Shown piece after piece: positions 28,001-36,753 of a stretch of 64,000 bases of DNA. Both the position numbers and the translations under genes were made by a program. Origin of the DNA: Acidobacteriota bacterium (GTDB lineage Bacteria > Acidobacteriota > Terriglobia > Bryobacterales > Bryobacteraceae); assembly GCA_003223115.1 (NCBI GenBank), contig QHXW01000225.1:19114-83113 (forward strand). The letters are read 5' to 3'. The notes beneath the pieces were generated by a model. It searched no databases. It was not told the DNA's origin and was given only the letters and a program-made list of their open reading frames with translations. How positions within the stretch are numbered: the first letter of the stretch is position 1; each line of letters opens with the position of its first letter.

Positions 28001-28550
28001 CTTTGTTATACCAGTTGCCGGCTATTTCTCCCGTGTAGCCCGGCACCAGCGACATGAAATATACCGGGTTGCGAACGTTTCCGTCCACGTTCAGTGGCAG
28101 GTCAAGGATGTAGTCGGATGCAACAGCGGTCGAAATCTCCGAGGTGTCCGCCTTCAGTTGCGGCGCCTCGGCGGTCACCACCACTCGGTCACTGGTGGCG
28201 CCCAGTTGTAAGTTGATATTCACTGTAACCGTGTCCCCGACAGAAACCGTCACGCCCTTCTGCGTGTAGTCGCGGAATCCGGACGAGGAGACATCGATGG
28301 TGTACGCGCCGGGAACCAGGTTCGAAAAGTAGTAATTGCCGGCGCTACCGCTCTGGCCGGTGGTCTTCACGCCAGTGTCCAGGTTGGTGAGGGTAATGGC
28401 GGCATTGGGTACGCCTGCGCCGGTGGGATCTGTGATGGTTCCGGTCAACGTACCGCGGCCAATCTGTGCGACGGCGATACAAGCCACCGCGATCAGGCTG
28501 ATGATGAGCTGAATCAGTCGAAAACTAGACAATGAACGGACTGGGTTCAT
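25089..28550 (-). CDS. TonB-dependent receptor, Oar-like, with N-terminal carboxypeptidase-regulatory domain
   Basis: ATG 28550 has GGAG six bases upstream and opens a signal peptide (MNPVRSLSSFRLIQLIISLI and onward). Residues about 30-115 form the regulatory-like beta sandwich (GTLTGTITDPTGAGVPNAAI). The plug follows, with VEAVQEFRVQTNGFAAEYGR and SGIVNLVMKSGTNTIHGTGYEF, then a large barrel ending LGAKVEF, with a C-terminal aromatic residue as expected for outer-membrane barrels. It is about 1153 residues. Such receptors import large ligands with TonB energy, often oligosaccharides. Neighbouring GH78 and GH28 genes suggest a pectin fragment. Confidence 0.92.
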   Translation of the reverse strand: MNPVRSLSSFRLIQLIISLIAVACIAVAQIGRGTLTGTITDPTGAGVPNAAITLTNLDTGVKTTGQSGSAGNYYFSNLVPGAYTIDVSSSGFRDYTQKGVTVSVGDTVTVNINLQLGATSDRVVVTAEAPQLKADTSEISTAVASDYILDLPLNVDGNVRNPVYFMSLVPGYTGEIAGNWYNKVNGGQWYGTDIFVDGATIQLTRPSIPAFNYGVSVEAVQEFRVQTNGFAAEYGRTSSGIVNLVMKSGTNTIHGTGYEFLRNKALDANDFFSNLAGHDNRSKNQHDYGFVASGPVYIPKIYDGRNKLFWMSSLEKYRYPGAGFALVTVPTEAFKRGDLSALLPGTVIYDPATCIQGTCVPFSNNQIPEARFSAVSKNVMALLPKGSDALLNNAQNITRSPVNAYFYTEKGDVNVSDKQKIAGSITRGPRNSNNTSSLGPIYSDTGGTSTTYIRLSHDYIFKPNLLNHFNYGLSRSPDARNVNTAGLPQYQPSALGLKNVPDLTFPGIGWTGTSFLSRGSEFSRFVNQSTQLNEDVSWVHGRHSLKFGAETRRQQFNVARRENGSGLFEFNPQTTSDPANVTSPGGHAWASFLLGQVKSSNLRVGINVRNQWNYYAFYAQDDFKVTPKLTLNYGMRYEIPYTVAEAHDRLSGFDTSIPNPGADGRLGAYVYFGKGPGRNGRRHPQDTFFKSFGPRFGFAYSVNPKTVVRGGYGISYTPLKESGYAGEDTIGFAAQASPSNFNWDDGFPSYSANLDPSGQNGQSHIAFLDRSGGRPGMVQNWTLDIQRQLAKDILFDIGYVASKGDHLTSTLQHPNQADPKYLSYGSCLAVIITQQATDPRCAGKDPVPLPFSSFVNLWGTGANGATVGRALRPYPQVGHFDINDYSFTPDKSGSFTYHSLQTKVEKRFSAGLTFLVSYTWSKNLTNSESDALGGSGFFGSGAFLAQDNYNRKVEKTLSQLDTPHALVLSYTYELPLGKGKRLMSAGGPSNVIFGGWSIGAIQRYQSGIPVGAISCGVNTGLYGKDDWFDCLRPNLVPGQKLKGFSGHFDPSVDRYLNPAAFATPPNFSFGTAPIAIPGVRTPKRNDESLTLQKRTTIHERVSFIIRGEFFNVFNHTTFSVYPAADTSNPAGFGIISSSFYPPRHIQLGAKVEF

Positions 28551-28712
28551 GATGGGCTCCGTAAACAAGATGAGTACAGAAGCCGGGCACACTGCACCCG
28601 GTGACCTGCTGAGCCTGTTTCTAAATTGCCCCCGAGAACTGCTGCGGTTTTTGGCCCCCACGGCCGCAGCCAAATGCCTTATAGCATTATCGTATTATGA
28701 AAGACCTTTAAC

Positions 28713-28741
28713 TTTTTACAACGTGCTCTCCGAAAAGTCAA
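28713..28741 (-). promoter_or_regulatory. Candidate promoter of the TonB-dependent receptor gene
   Basis: On the minus strand TTGACT (28741-28736) and TAAAAA (28718-28713) are 17 bases apart, about 160 bases upstream of ATG 28550. The -35 is good and the -10 weak. The 250-base gap to the regulator gene gives space for an operator. Confidence 0.4.
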
Positions 28742-28803
28742 GAATTTTTCGGTGTTGCCGGTGTTGGAGTCGTTCGACGCTGTTAAGTCGCGATGCCAGA
28801 GAC

Positions 28804-29607
28804 CTAAATCGGGCGAGAGGCTGTCTTCCCGGCCGGCGCGGCAATAGCGGATAAGCTACTGGCGGCGCGGTCTTGTCCCTTGGGCCGGTCCTCGATCACG
28901 GCCAGTCCCCAAAAATGCCCGACCGACTTCATGTGAGCCATCATGGCCTGGCGCGCCTTATCCGGATTGTGTTCTTTGATCGCTCTAAAGATACGCTTGT
29001 GATCCCGCAAACCAACCTCGGCGGAGTGGGGCACGCGATTGGTGCGGCGGCGTTGTTCCGTCAGAGGCTCTGAGATCATCTCCAACACCGCGACCCCGAA
29101 GGGATTCTTGGAAGCCTCGGCTATGGCGGCGTGAAAGGCAAGGTCCGCGCGGTATGCGATGCCATCCTTTTCCAAGGCTCGTTTGTGATCTTCCATAGCC
29201 TGCCGCATGGCCGCGAGATCGTTGTCCGTGGCTTTACGGGCGGCGAGAACCGCTAACCCTACTTCGATGATGGAGCGGAACTCGACCAGGTCATCGGTAT
29301 CCTGCAGATGTGCCAGCGTGGAGAACGACTGTCCATGAAACAATGACGTGGGGGCGGGGATCAGGACAACCGCCCCGATCTTGGGGCGAACGCTGATCAG
29401 GCGGAGGGATTCGAGCGACTTCATCGCCTCGCGGACGCAAGTCCGGCTGACCCCTAGGGTCTCGGTGAGTTGCTTCTCGGTCGGTAATTTCTCGCCGGGC
29501 TTGACCTGGCCGCTCTTGATGAGATCGAGTATATGATCGATCACTTGAGACGTAAGCGTCTGACGTCTGATCACGAGAAACGGCCCTACAGGATTTGGAA
29601 TAATCAT
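28804..29607 (-). CDS. GntR-family transcriptional regulator, FadR subfamily
   Basis: The winged helix-turn-helix lies at about residues 13-80 (SQVIDHILDLIKSGQVKPGEKLPTEKQL in two parts, then LGVSRTCVREAMKSLESLRLI). A FadR/FCD-type all-helical ligand domain follows (LVEFRSIIEVGLAVLAA, DLAFHAAIAEASKN, DHKRIFRAIKEHNP). FCD proteins commonly sense uronic or other organic acids. It sits between the pectinase gene and the receptor gene, so it probably controls this locus. ATG 29607 is almost leaderless; GTG 29574 with an upstream AGGG is a plausible alternative. Confidence 0.9.
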   Translation of the reverse strand: MIIPNPVGPFLVIRRQTLTSQVIDHILDLIKSGQVKPGEKLPTEKQLTETLGVSRTCVREAMKSLESLRLISVRPKIGAVVLIPAPTSLFHGQSFSTLAHLQDTDDLVEFRSIIEVGLAVLAARKATDNDLAAMRQAMEDHKRALEKDGIAYRADLAFHAAIAEASKNPFGVAVLEMISEPLTEQRRRTNRVPHSAEVGLRDHKRIFRAIKEHNPDKARQAMMAHMKSVGHFWGLAVIEDRPKGQDRAASSLSAIAAPAGKTASRPI

Positions 29608-29653
29608 CCTATAATATGAACAATAAAAAGTAAACTGCGCGTCGATGTCGCGT

Positions 29654-31282
29654 TCATCGCGAGATGTTGTTCATTGACTTCACTCCGTCGCTTTTCACCT
29701 CGGAGTCCATGCGGTAAGGCACCTTGGCCTTCACCAGGTCATTCCCCACGAGGCGCACTCCTTTGGTTTTGTTGCCCTTCACCTGCAAAAAAACCGACGT
29801 TCCCTCCGCGGCTTTCGAATCGCGGATGGTGGCGTCCTCTACCTGATTGAGCACGATGGCCGGCATATCCGCACCCAGTTTCGCCTGGCGTCCGCCAAAC
29901 CCCTGTATTTCGAGAACGTTCACATCTTCCACATTGAGCGCGCTTTGCCACTTGCCGGATTCCGGCTTGTCCCAAAACACTTCGACGTCCTTCAGTTTCA
30001 GGTTTTTTGCCCACCGGACTTTCATGGCGTCCACGGCCTTTTCGAGCGGCGATTCCGGATCGTGCGACAGCCAGAGCTTGACGTTCTCGAGGCTCACGTT
30101 TTCCAGCCAACTGTCGGGGTGCCCGTTAATGCCGCTGGTTCCTTTGCCGCGTGCAATCACGTTACGAATAATCACGTTGCGGATGGATCCGGCGGGCGGC
30201 TCATTCTGCCGCGCTGTTCCGTCCACCTCGCTGCGGCGCTTGATATTGAAGTGAATGGGATCGCCGTCACCCCACCAGAACCAGCCATGACGCGTGCACT
30301 CGATGGTGAGGTTGGAGAGCACAACATCGCTGACGTAGCCTCCATCGAACACCATGAAAGCCAGTCCCCGGTTGGAATTGGTAATCACGGTGTTGTCGAT
30401 GGTGACTTTACGGACAGCGACGCTATTGCCGTCACAGAACTTGATGGCGCTCGAAGCCGACGACAAGCGACAGTTGGTTACGGTCAGGTTCTCACAGGGG
30501 AGCGCCGGACCCCAGGTCGTGGAGGAGTAGAACACGATGGCATCGTCACCGGTTTCGATGGTGCTATTGGCGATGCGAACGTCTTTGCAGCCGTCCGGAT
30601 CGATGCCATCCGCCCAAACTGCGTCCTTCAAACTGGAATAAATATAAACGCCGTCGATGACCAGGCGCTCGCACGCATAAGGATTGATGGTCCAGCTTCG
30701 CGACCGGATAAAGGAAAGCCCGGCGATGCGCACATCCTTGCACCGCATCATGAGGACCAGCCGCGGATACACGATTTCCGTGGGAAAGCCTTTGGGAAAT
30801 GAGCGAAACAGCGGCCGCCCAGCAGCCTTGGTCAGTAGCATGTTTTCGCGTATGTAGGCATCGTCAAAATCAGTGAGCGTACGCCATTCGTAATCCGCCT
30901 GGCCGTCGACCGTGCCACGACCTTCAATCGTAATATTCTCCACGTCCTGCGCATAAATCAACGCCGCCTTGTCTTTGTCGAAGGCCTTGCCATCGAGCGA
31001 GGCGAAAAGCGTGGCTCCTGAATCGATGTAGAGCCGCACATGACTCTTGAGCCGGATTTGGCCGGACGTGTACTCGCCGGCGGGCAGAAAGACGGTGCCG
31101 CCACCGGCCGCCACACAGGTGTCGATTGCCTTTTGAATTGCAGGCAGAGCATCGTCCGATTTTCTGCCTGTGGCCCCGAAATCCCGGACGTTGAAGACTC
31201 CCTTCTGGGTTTGGGCTTGCAACGAAGCGCACCACGACAAAGCAATGAATCCAAGCAAGACGTGTTGAAAAAATCGATGCAC
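29654..31282 (-). CDS. Glycoside hydrolase family 28 (polygalacturonase-like), exported
   Basis: The signal peptide (VHRFFQHVLLGFIALSWCASLQA in two halves) precedes FNVRDFGATGRKSDDALPAIQKAID, the classic start of the pectin-lyase-like right-handed beta-helix. Catalytic-site strands include DGIDPDGCKDVRI and IETGDDAIVF, followed by turns of the helix to residue 540. GH28 enzymes hydrolyse galacturonan or rhamnogalacturonan. GTG 31282 has AAGGAG eight bases upstream; a TTG at 31288 is too close to that site. The GH78 rhamnosidase upstream suggests joint action on rhamnogalacturonan. Confidence 0.9.
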   Translation of the reverse strand: MHRFFQHVLLGFIALSWCASLQAQTQKGVFNVRDFGATGRKSDDALPAIQKAIDTCVAAGGGTVFLPAGEYTSGQIRLKSHVRLYIDSGATLFASLDGKAFDKDKAALIYAQDVENITIEGRGTVDGQADYEWRTLTDFDDAYIRENMLLTKAAGRPLFRSFPKGFPTEIVYPRLVLMMRCKDVRIAGLSFIRSRSWTINPYACERLVIDGVYIYSSLKDAVWADGIDPDGCKDVRIANSTIETGDDAIVFYSSTTWGPALPCENLTVTNCRLSSASSAIKFCDGNSVAVRKVTIDNTVITNSNRGLAFMVFDGGYVSDVVLSNLTIECTRHGWFWWGDGDPIHFNIKRRSEVDGTARQNEPPAGSIRNVIIRNVIARGKGTSGINGHPDSWLENVSLENVKLWLSHDPESPLEKAVDAMKVRWAKNLKLKDVEVFWDKPESGKWQSALNVEDVNVLEIQGFGGRQAKLGADMPAIVLNQVEDATIRDSKAAEGTSVFLQVKGNKTKGVRLVGNDLVKAKVPYRMDSEVKSDGVKSMNNISR

Positions 31283-31371
31283 CGTCAATTCTCCTTGTTC
31301 CTATGGAACGTTCTAGAATCTACTGCTCTGGAAGACTTGCGAGTATACGCCATAACGGCTGGTCTCGCGCG

Positions 31372-34191
31372 CTAGATGAAAGGCGCGGTGAACACGTATT
31401 CACCGGAGTCAACGCGAAAACGCGCGGCATCAGTCTCTGGCTCGAGAGTTTTGACACCCGGGGCTTTGCCGGCGATGCGGCCGCTTTCGCGTACGGCCCC
31501 GGTATCCTTTGTTGGAACCGAGACGGTGGCGGAAGTATTCGGCGGCACCACAACACGCAAACGGATCACGCCGCCCTCAATGCGCCAGTCCGACACAATG
31601 CGTCCGCGTATAGATTCATATTCGCCGCGTGCCCACGTCAACCCGCCGCCCGGCTGCGGTCGGATGTAGAAATGACGAAAGCCGGGCGATTCTTCGTCCG
31701 GATTGATGCCGGCGATGGTGCGCCACATCCACTCTCCTACCGATCCAAGCGCCCAGTGGTTAAATGAATTCATCTCCGGGTTTTGGAATCCCCGGCCTTT
31801 CACATAGCCGTCCCAGCGCTCCCAAATCGTGGTCGCACCGTTGGTAATCATGAATCCCCATGAAGGAAAAGTGCGTAGATTGAGCAGCCGATAGGCTTCA
31901 TCGGAGCGGCCGCCGCGCGTCAACTCGAGTAGCAGACGGTGAGTCGATTGAATTCCGGTGGACAAGTGACCGTTGTATCGCGCAAAGGCCTCCAGCATGC
32001 GCGTGAACACCTTGGATCTCGACTCGTCCGGCAGCAGGTTGAAGTTTAGAGCCAGCGCGTATCCAGCCTGCGTGTCGCCCTGGATTTCCCCGTTTTCTTT
32101 CACGTAGGCGCGGTTGAATGCGGACTTGATGTGATCAAAAAGCTGGCGGTAATGTTCGGCGCCTTCCGTGCGGCCGAGCACGGCAGCCATTTTCGCCACG
32201 ATGTCCGTCGAGTGCGCAAAAAATGCAGTCGCGAAAACCGGCTGTGGTACAGCGCCACCCGTTTTGGGCCAGCCCTCGAACATCAGTGTGTCGGCGTTCA
32301 GCCAATCGTTATAGTCGTTGCCCCGCGCCTTTTCCCAGAGCAGGTTTGAGTTACTGCGCTCGATGAAATCCACCCACCGCCGCGCGGCCTCAAAGTGCTC
32401 CGCGAGAAGCTGCCGATCGGCATAGTTCTGATACATGCGCCAGGGCACCACGGTGCCGGCATCGCCCCATGCAGGCGCACCGAAAAACTGGTCATGCTTC
32501 AGGACGGTATTCGGATTGGGCGCGAAGTCGGGAAACCGGCCGTCGGGGAGCTGATCGTCACGAACATCCTGCAGCCACTTGGTCAAGAATGCCGCCACGT
32601 CCATGTTGAAAATAGCGGTCTGGCCAAAGGCCTGAATATCGCCCATCCAGCCAAGCCTCTCATCGCGTTGCGGGCAGTCCGTCGGAATGCTGAACAGATT
32701 GGCTCGCTCAGTCCACACGATATTGGTCATCAGTTGGCTCACGTATGCGCTTGACGTTTCGAACACGCCGGTTTCGGGCGCTGCCGAGTGAATCACGCGG
32801 GCCACGAGCGCGTTCTCGGAGGGACGCTCCGTCAAGCCGCGCACTTCGACATAACGAAAGCCGTGGTAAGTGAAGCGGGGTTCATACACCTCTTCATCGG
32901 CGGTGCGGGTGAAGTACCGGTCTGTCACCATGGCGCCACGCAGGTTTGCGGTGTAGAAGGCACCATTGTCGTCGAGCATTTCCGCGTAGCGTATCGTGAT
33001 CGGTTGGCCTGGACGACCCTTGATTTTCAGCCGGCACCATCCCACCAGGTTCTGGCCCAGATCGAACACCCAAACGCCGGACACGGGTTCCGTGACGGCC
33101 ACCGGCCTGATTTCACGTACGATGCGTAGCGGTTCGTTTCGCTGGGACACCAGCCGGCTCGAGCCCAAATCGGCCTCGGCCGAAACAACAGGCCAGTCCC
33201 GGTCAGAAACTGCAGGTGAGTCCCAGCCTGCCGGCTCCTTGCGGGCATCATAAACTTCGCCGTCCAACATATCGGCCGCAATGAACGGCGATTCGGGAGC
33301 ATGTCGCCAGGACGCATCACTGACCACGGTTTCCGTTCGACCATTCGCCATCTCTGCATCGAGACGAAGCAGCAGTTGCGGGACATTGCCATAAATCTGA
33401 CGCCCTTTAAACAACCCGATTCGTCCCACGTACCAACCCGCGCCCAGCAGCGCGGCCATCACATTCTCTCCAGCGCGCACCTGTTTGGTGACATCGTAAG
33501 CCTGATATTGCAGCCGCTTGCCATAGCTGGTCCACTCGGGAGCGAGCACGTGATCGCCAACCCGCTGGCCATTGATTCGTAATTCGTAAAGGCCGCGCGC
33601 AGTGACGTAGACCATGGCTCTGCCGACCGGCGCCGAAAGTCGAAATTGTTTGCGCACGAGATCTGCCGGTTGCGATGTAGCGGCTTCAACGGCGGCCTTC
33701 GGATTCGAGATCCACTGCGCTCGCCATTCGGATTGATTGAGCAGCCCCATGGACCACATGGCTGGAGCGCTCCAGGGCGAGGGCTGACCGGCGCCATCCC
33801 ATACGCGGACTTTCCAAAAGCACGCCATGCGGCTGGCGAGAGGTTTGCCAGCATACACAATATGGATGGTTTCGCCGGAAGAGATTTTCCCCGAGTCCCA
33901 GAGGTCGCCCGTGTCTTTCTTAAGCAACTCGGGTGTGCTCGCTACCAGAATGCGGTAAGCCGTCTGCTTCTCGCTTCGCGCGCCGGTCGATTCAGTACGC
34001 AGGACCCAACTCAACCGCGGCTGCGTGACATCGATGCCTAATGGGTTGGAAAGATACTCGCAGCGTAGCCGCTCCAGCGTAAGTGCCGCGGCAGCCGAGC
34101 CAGTAATCATTGAGCCGAGCGCATAGGCCAGCGCGAAAAAGCGGGCGCGCCTCAGAAAAACCCGCCTCTGAGGAGTGCCTGCTCCGTGCAC
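31372..34191 (-). CDS. Alpha-L-rhamnosidase, glycoside hydrolase family 78
   Basis: The protein releases terminal alpha-L-rhamnose. Visible parts are the N-terminal beta domain (LERLRCEYLSNPLGIDVTQP), the second beta domain (FRLSAPVGRAMVYVTARGLYELRINGQRVG), and the (alpha/alpha)6 barrel with the signature PTDCPQRDERLGWMGDIQAF that carries acidic catalytic residues. The C-terminal domain has GFRHFYIRPQPGGGLTWARGEYES. The start is inferred at GTG 34191 (VHGAGTPQRRV), because the partial copy at 40050-40229 is conserved from that codon on; GTG 34221 is the longest option. A signal-like segment (FFALAYALGSMITGSAAAA) follows. First gene of the minus-strand locus. Confidence 0.92.
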   Translation of the reverse strand: MHGAGTPQRRVFLRRARFFALAYALGSMITGSAAAALTLERLRCEYLSNPLGIDVTQPRLSWVLRTESTGARSEKQTAYRILVASTPELLKKDTGDLWDSGKISSGETIHIVYAGKPLASRMACFWKVRVWDGAGQPSPWSAPAMWSMGLLNQSEWRAQWISNPKAAVEAATSQPADLVRKQFRLSAPVGRAMVYVTARGLYELRINGQRVGDHVLAPEWTSYGKRLQYQAYDVTKQVRAGENVMAALLGAGWYVGRIGLFKGRQIYGNVPQLLLRLDAEMANGRTETVVSDASWRHAPESPFIAADMLDGEVYDARKEPAGWDSPAVSDRDWPVVSAEADLGSSRLVSQRNEPLRIVREIRPVAVTEPVSGVWVFDLGQNLVGWCRLKIKGRPGQPITIRYAEMLDDNGAFYTANLRGAMVTDRYFTRTADEEVYEPRFTYHGFRYVEVRGLTERPSENALVARVIHSAAPETGVFETSSAYVSQLMTNIVWTERANLFSIPTDCPQRDERLGWMGDIQAFGQTAIFNMDVAAFLTKWLQDVRDDQLPDGRFPDFAPNPNTVLKHDQFFGAPAWGDAGTVVPWRMYQNYADRQLLAEHFEAARRWVDFIERSNSNLLWEKARGNDYNDWLNADTLMFEGWPKTGGAVPQPVFATAFFAHSTDIVAKMAAVLGRTEGAEHYRQLFDHIKSAFNRAYVKENGEIQGDTQAGYALALNFNLLPDESRSKVFTRMLEAFARYNGHLSTGIQSTHRLLLELTRGGRSDEAYRLLNLRTFPSWGFMITNGATTIWERWDGYVKGRGFQNPEMNSFNHWALGSVGEWMWRTIAGINPDEESPGFRHFYIRPQPGGGLTWARGEYESIRGRIVSDWRIEGGVIRLRVVVPPNTSATVSVPTKDTGAVRESGRIAGKAPGVKTLEPETDAARFRVDSGEYVFTAPFI

Positions 34192-34247
34192 TCTGCCGTA
34201 TACACTTTGTTCCGCTTTCACGAAGGTGCAGTATACAACTCACGCCA
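34070..34247. repeat. GH78 promoter and signal-peptide segment, duplicated at 40050-40229
   Basis: This segment and 40050-40229 align along their whole length, with identical blocks such as AGGCCAGCGCGAAAAAGC, TTTCACGAAG and GCAGTATAC. It covers the upstream region and first codons of the GH78 gene. By eye about three quarters of the bases match. Confidence 0.7.
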
Positions 34248-34309
34248 TGGCGTTATGCGAGACTTCACTCAGAAGGCTTCACTCAGAAAGCCCGGGAACT
34301 CATTGAAGG

Positions 34310-36753
34310 TTGAAGACCTTTGTATTACTGTATGGCGTAGCCTCGAATCAGAGCCCGTATGGACACTCACGCCATCCGCAGCAAGGTAAATCCGCCAGCA
34401 TGGAGCCGAGTTGCGGGCGCCAGGGCACGACCGTTCAGGGCGTAATCGGCGGCAAATTCCTTGATGGATCGTACGCGCTTTGGTTTGCCGATAAGGGACT
34501 GAGTGGACGGATCTTCAGAACCGAGGAGGTTCGAGAAGAAGTCAAGGGTGACGCCACTCCCGGCGAGAAGCCTAAAGACCCTCCCCGCATTTATCGCACT
34601 TTCGTCGAGTTACAGATTGAACCGGCAGCCCGCCTCGGGGACCACTATGTAAAAGTCGTCACCCCTTACGGGCTGTCAAACGCTGTGACTTTTAACGTAA
34701 TCAGCGACCTGCTGGTTATGGAGACGGCGCAACGGCATTCGAGCGCGAAGTACGCTCAAGTAGTGGATCTGCCTGCCCTGATCAACGGGCGCTTGGAAAA
34801 ACCGGGAGAGCTGGACTTCTACGCAGTCGACGCCAAAGCGGCTCAGGAACTTTCCTTCGAGGTTGTGCAGGCCGAAGGTTTCGATCCGCACCTGGTTCTG
34901 TATCGTCCGGGCGGAAGCTGGTTCGATCCGGATCGGCCGAGTCGAATTCTATTCGACCAGGAACCAATTTCAGACCTGATGCCGCTCAAGGCTCAGGGGA
35001 CGTTTCGAGTTCCACAGAGTGGGCGATATCTCGTGGAGGTCTCCTCGATCTTTGGCCGAGGCGCCAGCGACTGCACTTATCTTTTACGGATTTCTCTCGC
35101 GGGCGACCCGAGGCCGGCAAATGTTCAAACCCCACGCCCACAGCCGGAATGGCAGGAAAGAAGTTTCCTTCGAAAACTGCAAACCGATTGGGCCACCATC
35201 CTGGAATCCAGATCGGCCCACGAGATGGAACACCCCGCGGGGCAAGCGCGCGGTGGCTCGTCAAATCCCCGGCCGCCGTCGGATGCAGACAGAAAACCGG
35301 AGCAATCACCGGCTAGCGGCACGCACGCACCTGTTTCGGCGGTTGCGGAACGCGAGCCGAACGACGCCGTCGCCCAGGCACAGGAGATTCAGATTCCTGC
35401 AATGATCGAAGGCGCAATCGGGCATCCGGGCGACCTGGATAACTTCCGATTCAAAGTAAGTCCGGGCCAGAAGCTTGTTTTCGAAATTGAAACGCCGGAA
35501 CTAGCGCGAGTTTCCTAGGGCGACAGCACGATTCTTCCGCAAGGCATTGGCAGGAAAGGAGATGGCGCGGCCAATGCGTATATACGGAAATCAGGCGAGT
35601 AGTTTTACCGTAGTGTCAATATAAGGCGGTTTGACCGAATAAGCTGGACATTTGAAGCGAGAAATTGTACGATACCGTCATGGCCTCGGTTCGGATAGCG
35701 ATTTGAAAGATCCCCACATGCTCTCTCCACTCGACACAATTTCACTGGACCGATCAGAAACTGCACGTGCATGCTTTCATGTGTGTGACGGCCTATCTGC
35801 TGGTCACGCTGCTGCACCTGCGAGCGAAACAGAAAACCACCTTTGCTGGCGGCCCTCGCCGGCTGTTGGCCGAGTGGGCCGAAGTCCGCTGTTGCCGTCT
35901 GATCGATATGACTGGTAACAAGGGCCGACCGCGCGTGCGCTGGCAGATCCAAGAGTTTGATCAGGACCGCAAGCCCATGGTGGAAGCTCTTCACGCGCTA
36001 CCCGTCGTCGGCTGACCGCGTGGTATATACGGAATACCCGCGCTATCCTCCTCATCCTGGAAAGGATACCCCACCTTTCCTTTCGCGTCGTGGGAAAACT
36101 CCCGCTAGGGACGCTAGCTAGGGCCGCCTCAGTTCGTTCCCAGGTTAGGAGTCGTGGACAATCGGGATCAGGAACTGTTTTCAAACGTCCACCGGCGCGT
36201 ATCGGTTTATAACAACAACGCCGACCCGCAGGTGTATCTCAAGGGAATTGAGCCCAAGGCCGAGTATACGTTTGAGCGCGGCGAGTACGTCCTCCATGTC
36301 CGCGACGTAACATCGCGTTACGGCAAGCCGAGTTACCGTGTTCTGGTGCGGCGGCAGATTCCACACGTAGGTGAAATATCGATCAGCGAGGGAGATCACA
36401 TCAACCTGGTTCGCGGCCGGGCCCGGAAGCTGACCCTCACCACCTCATACGAAGAAGGCTTCACCCGAGACGTTTCGTTCTCATTCGTCAGACTGCCCGA
36501 TGGCGTGACGGCATTACCGGCCGCCGAGTTCCACGATGACCGCGCGCCCACGGACATTGACGAGAATGCGGAGGCGCTGGTTCCCAAAATTCAAAAGGCC
36601 ACGATCGTTCTGCTGGCGGATACCAACGCGCCCTTGACGTCCATGCCAAAGATTGTTCAGCTTCACTGCCAGCCTATAGTAGGCAGTCGGCCTGATCCCA
36701 CCATTCTCGTTCGGGAAATCCCTTTGATGGTGGTGAAGGCTTCGGAGCCATGA
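34310..36753 (+). pseudogene. PPC-domain (pre-peptidase C-terminal) exported protein, interrupted by a 600-bp element
   Basis: The first part (34310-35504) contains SYALWFADKGLSGRIFRTEEV, the IYRTFVELQI strand and one PPC-like beta sandwich (LPALINGRLEKPGELDFYAV). A second begins with AEREPNDAVAQAQEIQIPAM and GHPGDLDNFRFKVSPGQKL. The second part resumes at 36122 as PPQFVPRLGVVDNRDQELFS and runs through VLHVRDVTSRYGKPSYRVL to 36753. Deleting 35505-36121 joins ETPEL to GPPQFVPRLG in frame. Its stop overlaps the next ATG (ATGA), so it formed an operon with the DUF1549 cytochrome. The role is unknown; probably an envelope partner of that cytochrome. Confidence 0.85.
35505..36104 (+). mobile_element. 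600-bp deleted IS1634-like element with CTAG target duplication
   Basis: The element is bounded by CTAG at 35501-35504 and 36105-36108. Its ends are inverted repeats CGCGAGTTT and CGGGAGTTT. Inside, 35652-36015 encodes the C-terminal part of a DDE transposase with one frameshift: LKDPHMLS, then FHWTDQKLHVHAFMCVTAYLL, VRCCRLIDMTGNKGRPRVRW. These motifs fit the IS4/IS1634 group. The N-terminal and most of the catalytic domain are gone, so it is non-autonomous. Thirteen further bases with two CTAG sites (36109-36121) lie before the gene resumes. Confidence 0.82.
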
